In this document: positions 1-7,193 of the stretch, one piece after another
How positions within the stretch are numbered: position 1 is the first letter of the stretch
Layout: each line of letters starts with the position of its first letter
From: JBBQRS01 sp038214535
GTDB lineage: Bacteria > Chloroflexota > Anaerolineae > CG2-30-64-16
Length of the DNA: 21,030 nucleotides
Direction: 5' to 3'
Assembly: GCA_038214535.1 (NCBI GenBank)
Contig: JBBQRS010000086.1
Span: forward strand, 1 to 21,030
Position numbers and translations under genes: made by a program
The notes under the pieces: generated by a model
Told to the model about the DNA's origin: nothing
Seen by the model: the letters and a program-made list of their open reading frames with translations, nothing else
The model's database searches: none

Positions 1-272
1 GTGGGCACGCGATCATCTTGAATCGCCAGGTGCGGGCGCAGCGCATCCAGTTCCGCCTTGAGCATCACGAGCGGATCGGCCAGGCGCTCTTCCCACGTCG
101 GCAATGCAACCGGCGTGTTGACGATAATCATGGGCCGGCAATCATCAGGCGCGGTGTGCAGCAGACGATATCGAGCGTAGAGGTCTGCGAAGCGCGCCCG
201 GTCCGCGTCGTCAACTCGCAGATAGGTTTTTAACTCCACTGACTCCTCCGCAAACTCCACCAGCGCCTTCAT
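1..272 (-). CDS. Partial protein, possibly uroporphyrinogen-decarboxylase-like (URO-D superfamily), N-terminal part
   Basis: An open frame of 90 codons starts at an ATG (complement of 270-272), is preceded by a G-rich stretch (ACGGGGG), and runs off the left edge of the window without a stop. The visible protein begins MKALVEFAEESVELKTYLRV and later reads PMIIVNTPVALPTWEERLAD, then a segment ending in PHLAIQDDRVP. The pattern of a 'weeyladPe.ml...L..l..h..i.dD.vP' segment near the N-terminus recalls URO-D-like proteins (methyltransferase or decarboxylase relatives) common in Chloroflexota and Firmicutes, but the catalytic part lies outside the window. It follows the 339-989 gene on the same strand with a 66-base gap and may be co-transcribed. 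That it is a gene is fairly secure; the family is tentative. Confidence 0.5.
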   Translation of the reverse strand, partial: MKALVEFAEESVELKTYLRVDDADRARFADLYARYRLLHTAPDDCRPMIIVNTPVALPTWEERLADPLVMLKAELDALRPHLAIQDDRVP

Positions 273-338
273 CCCCCGTCAGTACACCCTTTTCACCCGG
301 CTGGGTTATTGCTGAGCAGAGAGTGCATATTGGCGTCG

Positions 339-989
339 CTACACCATACGCCGCAGGGCGTTGAACACCTCGCTCGACGGGTGATCCTCCAGCCCCTGCA
401 GGTGCAGAAATAACAACACGTTCGGACTGCGCCCGCGCACCGATAATCGTTGCAAGGACTTGCCGTATTTCTCCGTGAAGGGCCGCACACGCGCGGCGAT
501 CTGCTGCGCTTTGGGGTCGCGCGTCGCCAGCCCCAACCCTTCGGACAACGGAACCCAGGTGTAGAGTTGATCGCCCGCGTTCTTGTCCAGTTCCTTCGCC
601 AGCGCGCCGCCCAGCGGCACCACGTCATATTCGGCGGCGGGCGGCTTGCTGAGGTCGGCCTTGATGGAGAACAGGTCGCGCTTGCCGCGCAATAGCTCGA
701 TGCCATAGAGCGGCGGGATTTCGCGGGTCAGCAGGTAGTAGCCTGCTTCCACCGCGCGAAAAGGCGCGCGCGTGTTGACCGCCGTGCCCACCGCCCCCGA
801 ACTCACCGATTTGATGAAGGTCCAGGTAGTCAGTCCGCCCAGCCCCTTCAGGCCGGCGTCAATCCAATAGCCCAGCGACTTGCCGCGCCGCCGGTTGAAC
901 CACGTGCCCAACAAGAACGCGCCCAGCACGAAGATCAAAAACGCCCAGGCAATCCGTTCCGCGAGCGATGAAGCCGGGAAAAATGACAT
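339..989 (-). CDS. Hypothetical membrane-anchored protein (216 aa)
   Basis: I do not recognise this protein. It has one clear N-terminal membrane segment (about residues 11-31, IAWAFLIFVLGAFLLGTWF) followed by the basic stop-transfer motif NRRRGK, so the remaining 180 or so residues should be cytoplasmic. That part is soluble-looking, with mixed charge and no obvious catalytic motif. I chose the ATG at 989 rather than the longer frame reaching 1166, because the extension overlaps the upstream gene and because GAGGG sits a suitable distance upstream of 989. The start lies 5 bases after the stop of the 134-aa membrane protein, which suggests translational coupling and perhaps a two-protein complex. 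Function unknown. Confidence 0.72.
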   Translation of the reverse strand: MSFFPASSLAERIAWAFLIFVLGAFLLGTWFNRRRGKSLGYWIDAGLKGLGGLTTWTFIKSVSSGAVGTAVNTRAPFRAVEAGYYLLTREIPPLYGIELLRGKRDLFSIKADLSKPPAAEYDVVPLGGALAKELDKNAGDQLYTWVPLSEGLGLATRDPKAQQIAARVRPFTEKYGKSLQRLSVRGRSPNVLLFLHLQGLEDHPSSEVFNALRRMV

Positions 990-994
990 ATATC

Positions 995-1399
995 TCAGAC
1001 CCTCGATAGATTCCACCACATGCTCGCGATGGCATAGACCGCCACTGCCGTTGCAACAATGCCCACCAGGCGCGCGTCCGTCCCGGCAAGCAGCGCCAGC
1101 GCGCCGAACAGCAACACCCCCATGATGCCATGAAACACGAGCAGCGCGGGCAGGGCGTCTTTCCAACGGCGCTCACGCACGGCCAGCTTCATCTCGGCAT
1201 AGCCCGCGTTCGCTTCCATCTGCACCGATGCGCTAGTGCCGCGCATGGCCGCGGCCGAACGTTCGGTCGCCGTCACATCGTCCTCACTGCCCGCGACGAC
1301 CTCCCCACCGCCGCGCCGACCGCGTGCAACACCCGCAACCAGTCCGATGACCAGCACAACACCGCTCAGCAGGGTAAAGATCAGGAAAAGCGTGAACAT
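995..1399 (-). CDS. Hypothetical small membrane protein (134 aa)
   Basis: The protein starts MFTLFLIFTLLSGVVLVIGL, a long hydrophobic segment ending in a basic patch (ARGRRGGG). A polar central region (about residues 35-80, acidic then basic) follows, then two close hydrophobic segments (about 84-104 and 109-128) near the C-terminus. Three membrane spans are therefore likely. No family motif is recognised. It is the first gene of a minus-strand unit with the 216-aa protein directly downstream (5-base gap), so the pair probably acts together at the membrane. A perfect TATAAT lies only 7 bases upstream of the ATG, so the mRNA may be leaderless; there is no Shine-Dalgarno sequence. Function unknown. 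Confidence 0.68.
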   Translation of the reverse strand: MFTLFLIFTLLSGVVLVIGLVAGVARGRRGGGEVVAGSEDDVTATERSAAAMRGTSASVQMEANAGYAEMKLAVRERRWKDALPALLVFHGIMGVLLFGALALLAGTDARLVGIVATAVAVYAIASMWWNLSRV

Positions 1400-1406
1400 G
1401 ATCGTT

Positions 1407-1412
1407 ATTATA
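1407..1412 (-). promoter_or_regulatory. Candidate -10 box for the 1399-339 unit
   Basis: The complement reads TATAAT, a perfect sigma70-type -10 hexamer, ending 7 bases before the ATG at 1399. The expected transcription start falls at or next to the start codon. No good -35 hexamer is seen at the usual spacing (the nearest, ATGACC, is about 20 bases away), so this call rests on the -10 alone. Confidence 0.4.
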
Positions 1413-1459
1413 CACCGTTACGCCATGATGCCGGTCATCATGGATCGTCGCGCTCCTTT

Positions 1460-1533
1460 GTAGCCTGACCGGCCACTTTGTAGTGACGGCTTCAGCCGTT
1501 GGGGGGGCAGTACAAAGTGGCCGGTCAGGCTAC
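1460..1533. repeat. Long palindromic repeat with a nested second repeat core
   Basis: A perfect 23-base inverted repeat (1460-1482 with 1511-1533) has ends reading GTAGCCTGACCGG and CCGGTCAGGCTAC. The 28-base centre carries GTGACGGCTTCAGCCGTTG, the same core that forms the long palindrome at 14682-14743. About 30 contiguous bases (ggccactt-gtagtgacggcttcagccgttg) are shared by the two sites with one mismatch. The element lies between two divergent transcription units. It belongs to the set of intergenic palindromes in this window with GTAG...CTAC ends. Confidence 0.85.
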
Positions 1534-1585
1534 GAAGGGAAAGACATGATCTGGGAGTATTCGGATAAATTCTCCGTGGAACACC

Positions 1586-1616
1586 TTGCCCCTGCGCTCA
1601 ATCAGGGTGATATAAT
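1586..1616 (+). promoter_or_regulatory. Candidate promoter of the radical SAM gene
   Basis: A perfect TATAAT at 1611-1616 lies 20 bases before the ATG at 1637. A partial -35 (TTGCCC, 1586-1591) lies upstream with a long 19-base spacer. Transcription would start near 1623, just before the GAGGA ribosome-binding site at 1624-1628. Confidence 0.45.
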
Positions 1617-1636
1617 AGCGCGCGAGGAAACACCGC

Positions 1637-2539
1637 ATGACCACCGTCCGCGAAATCCAGGCCAAAACCTTGCTGAGCGCCGCGAAGACGCCGGACCCCT
1701 GGTTCGGCATCAAGTACACCATGAACCTCTATCGCGGCTGCCAGCACCGCTGCATCTATTGCGATTCGCGCAGCGAGTGCTACCGGATCGCGGACTTCGA
1801 CGGCGATGCGCTGATTAAGGCCAACGCGCCCGACCTGCTGCGCGCCGAACTCAGACGCAAGCGCGTCAAGGGCTACGTGGGCACCGGCTCGATGAACGAC
1901 CCCTATATGCCGCTGGAGCGCGAAGTCGGCCTGACGCGCCGCGTGCTGGAGATCCTGACCGAGCACGCCTTCCCCGCCCACATCCTTACCAAAAGCGATC
2001 TCATCCTGCGCGACGCCGCGCTGCTGGCCGAGCTCGACCGCGCGGCCGCGTCGTCGCAGTCACCCGGCGCGGTGATCAGCTTCACCATCACCACGGCGGA
2101 TGATGATCTGGCGCGCCAGCTCGAGCCGGGCGCGCCGTCGCCCTCGCGGCGGTTGGCCGCGCTGGAGGCGCTGGCGAAGCTGGGGTTGCGCACCGGCGTG
2201 ATGCTAATGCCGGTGTTGCCATACCTTGAGGATAACCCTGAGGGCGTGGCGGAGGTAGTGCACCGGGCCGCCGAATGCGGCGCGCGCCACGTCGTCCCCG
2301 GTTGGGGCGTGACGCTGCGCGACCGCCAGCGCGAACACTTCTACCGCGAGCTGGACGCCCGCTTCCCCGGCGTGCGCGCCAGGTATGAACGCAGCTTCGG
2401 GCAGCGTTACCATGCCGCCGCGCGCAACACCCCCGCGCTGGAAGCGCGCTTCGCAGAGCTGGCCGCGCGCTATGGGCTGCTGCGCGCCGTCGCGCCGTAT
2501 GTCGCTGCCGTAGAGCAGCCGGGGCTGCTTCCTTCTTGA
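1637..2539 (+). CDS. Radical SAM protein, SplB / Rv2578c-like family
   Basis: This is a 300-aa radical S-adenosylmethionine protein. The iron-sulfur motif CxxxCxxC is seen as GCQHRCIYC (Cys35, Cys39, Cys42), preceded by the typical NLYRGC. Downstream are GYVGTGSMNDPYMPLERE, HILTKSD, SFTITTADD and GVMLMPVLPYLED, all matching the pattern of the SplB-related (spore-photolyase-like, Rv2578c) group. The family uses a [4Fe-4S] cluster and SAM to make a 5'-deoxyadenosyl radical. SplB itself repairs spore photoproduct in DNA, but the wider group has no agreed substrate, and I see no sporulation genes here. The ATG start is supported by GAGGA at 1624-1628 (8-base spacing) and a TATAAT further upstream. 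It appears monocistronic: the next gene has its own promoter. Cytoplasmic. Confidence 0.88.
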   Translation: MTTVREIQAKTLLSAAKTPDPWFGIKYTMNLYRGCQHRCIYCDSRSECYRIADFDGDALIKANAPDLLRAELRRKRVKGYVGTGSMNDPYMPLEREVGLTRRVLEILTEHAFPAHILTKSDLILRDAALLAELDRAAASSQSPGAVISFTITTADDDLARQLEPGAPSPSRRLAALEALAKLGLRTGVMLMPVLPYLEDNPEGVAEVVHRAAECGARHVVPGWGVTLRDRQREHFYRELDARFPGVRARYERSFGQRYHAAARNTPALEARFAELAARYGLLRAVAPYVAAVEQPGLLPS

Positions 2540-2633
2540 TTCGCATAGAGACAAGAAGCGGAATACACCCGCTCTCCGTTCCCTTCACGACCTGACCAGC
2601 AAACCGGAAGTGCATGATAACAATTTACACCAC

Positions 2634-2661
2634 TTGACAAGACGCTATTCACACTGATAAT
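2634..2661 (+). promoter_or_regulatory. Promoter of the copper ATPase gene
   Basis: A consensus -35 TTGACA (2634-2639) is followed after 16 bases by GATAAT (2656-2661), in an AT-rich island that stands out from the surrounding GC-rich DNA. It lies about 65 bases upstream of the ATPase ATG. No clear CsoR- or CopY-type operator was recognised around it. Confidence 0.65.
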
Positions 2662-2727
2662 ATAGTATTCGCACCGATATGGAGACACCGCTCTCCGCGT
2701 TTGTACGTGTTGAAAAGAGGTTTGCGC

Positions 2728-4818
2728 ATGAAAACAGAATCAAACCATACGGCGCACATGGCATCACATCAGCAACATCCAGTTGGCCCACCAGGACGCG
2801 ACCACGAACAACATACAGGTCACGACACGGGAGTTTCTCACGTCGGTCACGAGGAGATGTTTCGACGGCGCTTCTGGGTTTCGCTGACGCTCTCCATCCC
2901 GGTCATTCTCTATAGCCCCTCCATTCAGCGTTGGCTGGGTTTCACGATGCCGGCTTTCCCCGGCAGCCAGTGGATCACACCCGTTTTGGCAGTGATCATC
3001 TTCTTCTATGGCGGCCTGCCCTTCTTGCGTATGGCCGTACCCGAATTGCGTAACCGTCGGCCCGGCATGATGACCCTGATCTCGCTGGCGATCAGCGTCG
3101 CCTTTGTCTACAGTGTGGCGATGCTGTTCTTTCCTTCCGGTGAGAGCTTCTTCTGGGAACTGGTGACGCTGATTGATATCATGCTGCTCGGCCATTGGAT
3201 TGAGATGCGCAGCGTGCGTCAGGCGTCGGGCGCATTGGATGCTTTGACCAAATTGATGCCGGATACCGCCGATCTCATCCGGGCCGATGGTACGATCGAA
3301 GAGGTACCGGTTAGCCAATTGCACGACGCTGACCTGGTGCTGGTACGACCTGGCGCCCGAATTCCCGCCGATGGTGAGGTGGTAGACGGTGAATCGAATG
3401 TCAATGAAGCCATGATCACCGGTGAATCCAAACCTGTCTCGAAAGGACCGGGCGACCGAACGATTGCCGGCACGGTGAATGGCGACGGCAGCTTGCGCGT
3501 GCGGGTAACGGCCACGGGAGATCAAACCGCCCTGGCCGGCATCATGCGCCTGGTGCAAGAGGCACAAACCAGCAAATCACAAACCCAGGTGCTGGCCGAT
3601 CGGGCTGCAGCGTGGCTCTTCTACATTGCGCTTGCGGTTGCGGCCATCACCGCAGTCGCCTGGACGGTTGCGATCGGTTTCAATGTTGAGATCATCGCGC
3701 GTGTCGCCACGGTGCTGGTGATCGCCTGTCCCCATGCGCTCGGTCTCGCGGTGCCGTTGGTGGTCGCTATCACCGTCGCGATGGGCGCGAATAACGGCAT
3801 TCTAGTGCGTGATCGCATGGCGTTAGAACGGGCGCGTGAGATAGACACGATGATCTTCGACAAAACCGGCACCCTGACTAAAGGTGAGTTTGGCGTGGTG
3901 GATATGATCGTAGCCAAAGATTGGGATGAGGATCAGGCATTGGGGCTGGCTGCTGCCATCGAAGGCGATTCGGAACATACCATCGCTCAGGGCATTCGCA
4001 ACGCGGCAGACGAACGGAACATTTCACGACCGCCGGTTTCCGATTTCGAAGCCCTGAAAGGCAGAGGCGCACGCGCCGTGGCGAATGGACGCGCAATATA
4101 CATAGGCGGCCCCCGCCTCCTGGACTCGCTCAACCTGTCAGCGCCACAGGAGGTCGCACGTTTTGAACAAACGGCAAATGCGCGTGGGCAAACTACGGTG
4201 TATCTGGTGCAGGACGATCAGGTTGTCGCCGCTTTCGCCCTGGCCGACGTCACCAGACCCGAAAGCCGGGCCACGATCCAACGCCTGCACGAGATGGGAG
4301 TGCAGGTCGTCATGCTCACCGGTGACGCCGAGGCCGTAGCCGCGGCCGTGGCTCAGGAATTGGAGATTGATCAGTATTTCGCCCAGGTACTGCCTGAAGA
4401 TAAGGACCAACGGGTGGCCGAGCTTCAGCGGGAAGGGCGCAAGGTGGCAATGGTGGGTGACGGCGTCAATGATGCGCCGGCATTGGCGCGCGCCGATGTG
4501 GGAATCGCCATTGGGTCGGGGACCGATGTGGCGGTTCAATCGGCAGGCATCATTCTTATCAGAAGTAACCCCCTGGACGCGGTCAAGATCATTGAACTGA
4601 GCCGAGCCAGCTACCGCAAGATGACTCAAAACCTGGTCTGGGCCGCCGGTTATAATGTGGTCGCATTGCCGTTGGCAGCCGGTGTGCTGGCGCCCTGGGG
4701 CATTCTCCTCTCGCCCGCCGTTGGCGCCCTGCTGATGTCATTGAGTACCGTCATTGTCGCAATCAATGCCCAATTGCTGCGACGCGCACAATTGGCCCCC
4801 GAGGTGTCGGCGCATTAG
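2728..4818 (+). CDS. copB: Copper-translocating P-type ATPase, CopB / P1B-3 type
   Basis: This 696-aa membrane pump uses ATP to export copper or silver from the cytoplasm. The N-terminus is a His-rich metal-binding tail (about residues 7-41, ten His) instead of a CxxC domain. Visible P-type motifs are TGES (231-234), CPH in the sixth membrane segment (334-336), DKTGT with phosphorylated Asp378, and GDGVND (577-582). GYN (641-643) in membrane segment 7 and MSLST (670-674) in segment 8 complete the P1B-3 signature. The nucleotide-domain 'HP' motif reads SEHT (415-418): the His is kept and Pro is replaced. I chose the ATG at 2728 over an upstream TTG because AGAGG at 2716-2720 is 7 bases away. 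It stands alone with its own promoter; no copper chaperone or regulator is adjacent. Cu versus Ag, and Cu(I) versus Cu(II), cannot be decided from sequence. Confidence 0.93.
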   Translation: MKTESNHTAHMASHQQHPVGPPGRDHEQHTGHDTGVSHVGHEEMFRRRFWVSLTLSIPVILYSPSIQRWLGFTMPAFPGSQWITPVLAVIIFFYGGLPFLRMAVPELRNRRPGMMTLISLAISVAFVYSVAMLFFPSGESFFWELVTLIDIMLLGHWIEMRSVRQASGALDALTKLMPDTADLIRADGTIEEVPVSQLHDADLVLVRPGARIPADGEVVDGESNVNEAMITGESKPVSKGPGDRTIAGTVNGDGSLRVRVTATGDQTALAGIMRLVQEAQTSKSQTQVLADRAAAWLFYIALAVAAITAVAWTVAIGFNVEIIARVATVLVIACPHALGLAVPLVVAITVAMGANNGILVRDRMALERAREIDTMIFDKTGTLTKGEFGVVDMIVAKDWDEDQALGLAAAIEGDSEHTIAQGIRNAADERNISRPPVSDFEALKGRGARAVANGRAIYIGGPRLLDSLNLSAPQEVARFEQTANARGQTTVYLVQDDQVVAAFALADVTRPESRATIQRLHEMGVQVVMLTGDAEAVAAAVAQELEIDQYFAQVLPEDKDQRVAELQREGRKVAMVGDGVNDAPALARADVGIAIGSGTDVAVQSAGIILIRSNPLDAVKIIELSRASYRKMTQNLVWAAGYNVVALPLAAGVLAPWGILLSPAVGALLMSLSTVIVAINAQLLRRAQLAPEVSAH

Positions 4819-4883
4819 CATTTCAATTCCGTTGGCGACAACTTCCCATCAACAGGCAGATCAGCGGGAATGCCGCCGATGGA

Positions 4884-4908
4884 GAGGATGACACGCCACG
4901 TCATCCTC
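4884..4908. other. Small hairpin between convergent genes
   Basis: A perfect 9-bp inverted repeat (GAGGATGAC / GTCATCCTC) with a 7-base loop lies in the 184-base gap between the ATPase gene and the convergent permease gene. It lacks a T-run on either side, so a role as bidirectional terminator is only a guess. Nothing else is seen in this gap. Confidence 0.3.
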
Positions 4909-5002
4909 ATCGTCGAACGTCCGGCCGATGTCGTCGTGCCAGCGGGCGCAGTTCACACCTTCCGCTCCAACGCCTCCTCGGTCAAGTTCGCGGAAACGGC
5001 GC

Positions 5003-5872
5003 CTACCCCTTCACCGCGCCCGCTGTCAGGCCCGAAACGATGCGCTGCTGGAAGATCAGTACCAGGATAATCAGCGGGATGCTGGCGACGATGCCCGCGG
5101 CCATGATCTCGCCGAACGGCTGCTGACGCGAAACCTCCCCCGTGAAGAGCGCGATCACCACGGGGATCGTGCGCGCCTGCGGCTCGATGGAGGTGAAGGT
5201 CAGCGCGAACAGGTACTCGTTCCACGCGGCGATGAACGCCAGCAGCCCGGTGGTCACCAGCGCCGGCGTCGTCAGCGGCAGCAGGACTTTCGTGAACGTC
5301 TGGAACGCGTTCGCCCCGTCTACCTGCGCCGCCTGCATGATCTCCACCGGCAGCCCCGCGAAGAAGGAGGTCAGCACCCAGACGGTGAACGGCAGCGTGA
5401 ATAGCATGTAGGTCACGATCATGCTGGGGATTGCGCTCGCGCCCGTGGCGACGATCATCGCGTAGAGGCCCGACAGCACGGCCACCTGCGGGAACATCGT
5501 CATCGCCAGCACCAGATAGAGCGACGGCGTGCGCCCGCGGAAGCGTAGTTTGCCCATCGCAAACGCCGCCGACGAACCGATCACCAGCGCCAGCAGCGTC
5601 ACCGATATGGCTACAATCGCACTGTTGAGGAAGCCGCGCAGGAACGCGTTATTGCGAAACACCGCCTGATAGTTGCCCGGCGAAAAGCTCATCGCGTTCG
5701 TCGCCGGATCGCGCGGGATTAAGGTCGCCGGGGTCATCTGAAGCTGCGCCTCCGTCTTGAACGACGAGTTGACCGCCCAGTAGAACGGGAAGAGCATCCA
5801 CACCACGATCACCAGCACCAGCAAGCCGAAGATGATCTTGCGCAAGGGAGAGGCGTTGTCTTGCTTTTTCAT
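5003..5872 (-). CDS. Carbohydrate ABC transporter permease, MalG-type
   Basis: A 289-aa inner-membrane permease of the CUT1 sugar transporter group (MalG side). It has the typical basic N-terminus followed by a membrane segment (about 13-33) and the NSSFKT motif. About six hydrophobic spans follow, with the cytoplasmic EAA loop at about residues 177-203 (EIMQAAQVDGANAFQTF, then LPLTTPA), which docks to the ATPase. The start codon overlaps the stop of the upstream permease (ATGA, 5869-5872), so translation is coupled and the two permeases should form a heterodimer. It is the last gene of the lacI - binding protein - permease - permease unit. Substrate cannot be named from sequence. Confidence 0.93.
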   Translation of the reverse strand: MKKQDNASPLRKIIFGLLVLVIVVWMLFPFYWAVNSSFKTEAQLQMTPATLIPRDPATNAMSFSPGNYQAVFRNNAFLRGFLNSAIVAISVTLLALVIGSSAAFAMGKLRFRGRTPSLYLVLAMTMFPQVAVLSGLYAMIVATGASAIPSMIVTYMLFTLPFTVWVLTSFFAGLPVEIMQAAQVDGANAFQTFTKVLLPLTTPALVTTGLLAFIAAWNEYLFALTFTSIEPQARTIPVVIALFTGEVSRQQPFGEIMAAGIVASIPLIILVLIFQQRIVSGLTAGAVKG

Positions 5873-6954
5873 TCGGTTTTAACTCCAACCAGCCGGATAT
5901 AAAGCACCGCAAAGATCAGGATCAGCACGAAGATAATCACGCTGCTGGCCGACGAATAACCCATCGCGCGGTTGTTAATGAGTTCATAATAGGTGAAGCT
6001 CGCCATCGAATAGCGGCTTTGCGCCAGCACGATCTGGAACACGTCGAATACGCGCAGGGCGTCGAGCGTGCGGAACACCAGCGCGACAGCAACGGTGGGC
6101 CGCAGCAACGGCAACGTTATGCTCCAGAACTTCCGCCATTGGCTGGCCCCATCCACCGACGCGGCCTCATACAGGTCGCCTGGGATCAGTTGCAGCCCCG
6201 CCAACAGCAACAGCGCCATGAATGGCGTCGTCTTCCACACGTCAATGGTGATCATCGCGGGCATCTGGAAGCGCGGGTCGGTGAGGAACGGGATGTTACC
6301 GTCGCCCAGGCCGAGATGCCACAGCACCGTGTTGAAGAAGCCCGTGCGCGTGCTGCCGAACATGAACTGCCACATCCGCGACGAGACCGCCGTCGGGATG
6401 GCCCACGGCACCAGCATCACCGCCATCAGCGCGGCGCGCCCGATGCCCCCCGATGCGAACCCGTTGATCACCAGCGCAATGCCCAGCCCCAACACCAGTT
6501 CCAGCACCACCGTCGCCACGGTGAACACCAACGTGTCGCGCACCGACTTGATGAAATCGGGGTCGGTCGCGCCGATCACGTAGCGATTCCCGAAGAGTGA
6601 AAACTCCGTGACGGAACGATAGCGGTAGGGCTCGCGCGGTAACGCCGCCACCGCCGTCTCGTAAACCGGCTCACCGGTGCGCGCGTTGAGCTTCTGCTGC
6701 CCGGTGTCGGGGTCCATCACCGGCTCGAGGCGCTGGATGGTCATGCTGAGCAACTGGCGATAGTTGGCAATCCCCACCCCCTCGGTCGGCGCCGAGCTGG
6801 CGAACGTCCGGTTGGTGAAGCTGCTGTAGAACACCGAGCCCAGCGGATAGAACGCGATCAGCACGATGACGATGAACGTGGGCAAGAGCAACAGCCACGC
6901 CAGCCGTTCCTCTCGCTTCGCCAGTCCGCTCATATCGGATGATTTGCCTGCCAT
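5869..6954 (-). CDS. Carbohydrate ABC transporter permease, MalF-type
   Basis: A 361-aa inner-membrane permease of the CUT1 group (MalF/UgpA side). The first membrane segment is at about residues 18-40. The loop after it (about 52-125) is unusually long and soluble for a UgpA-type protein, somewhat like the periplasmic P2 region of MalF but shorter. Further spans follow, with the EAA loop at about 262-282 (YEAASVDGASQWRKF, then LPLL). I chose the ATG at 6954 because AGGAG (complement of 6963-6967) lies 8 bases upstream; the frame stays open to 7011, but those codons fall in repeat DNA and lack a ribosome site. It pairs with the MalG-type permease through a 4-base overlap. The binding protein gene is 239 bases upstream across a repeat cluster. 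Confidence 0.93.
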   Translation of the reverse strand: MAGKSSDMSGLAKREERLAWLLLLPTFIVIVLIAFYPLGSVFYSSFTNRTFASSAPTEGVGIANYRQLLSMTIQRLEPVMDPDTGQQKLNARTGEPVYETAVAALPREPYRYRSVTEFSLFGNRYVIGATDPDFIKSVRDTLVFTVATVVLELVLGLGIALVINGFASGGIGRAALMAVMLVPWAIPTAVSSRMWQFMFGSTRTGFFNTVLWHLGLGDGNIPFLTDPRFQMPAMITIDVWKTTPFMALLLLAGLQLIPGDLYEAASVDGASQWRKFWSITLPLLRPTVAVALVFRTLDALRVFDVFQIVLAQSRYSMASFTYYELINNRAMGYSSASSVIIFVLILIFAVLYIRLVGVKTE

Positions 6955-7007
6955 GCGCGGCGCTCCTAACTGCGTAGTGTCAGTGGTTTGTAGTGGCGCA
7001 CGCCGGT

Positions 7008-7152
7008 GCACCCGTCGTTCGTAGTGCGCTCGTCAGCGCGCCGTCCTCGGCGCGCTACGAACAGTTGCTTGCTCGTAGCGCGCGCTCCTGAGCACCCGTC
7101 GTTCGTAGTGCGCTCGTCAGCGCGCCGAGGATGGCGCGCTACGAACAGTTGC
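7008..7152. repeat. Tandem pair of 61-bp palindromic repeats
   Basis: Two 61-base copies (7008-7068 and 7092-7152, 84-base period) read GCACCCGTCGTTCGTAGTGC ... GCTACGAACAGTTGC and differ only in the small loop (gtcctc against gaggat, the same bases inverted). Each copy can fold: GTTCGTAG plus GCGCGCC pairs with GGCGCGC plus CTACGAAC, leaving TGCGCTCGTCA as a one-sided bulge. A third, decayed fragment (GCGTAGCGCGCTA, about 7157-7169) follows. The cluster lies between the binding-protein stop and the permease start, so it is transcribed within the operon and could attenuate the permeases. Confidence 0.85.
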
Positions 7153-7193
7153 CCATGCGTAGCGCGCTATCCCACGAACGGGTCGCGTTCTTA

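Noticed and set aside
1637..2539. Spore photoproduct lyase (splB) assignment
   Set aside because: The CxxxCxxC motif and general layout fit the wider SplB/Rv2578c group, but the protein is short and no sporulation context is present, so a specific splB call is not supported.
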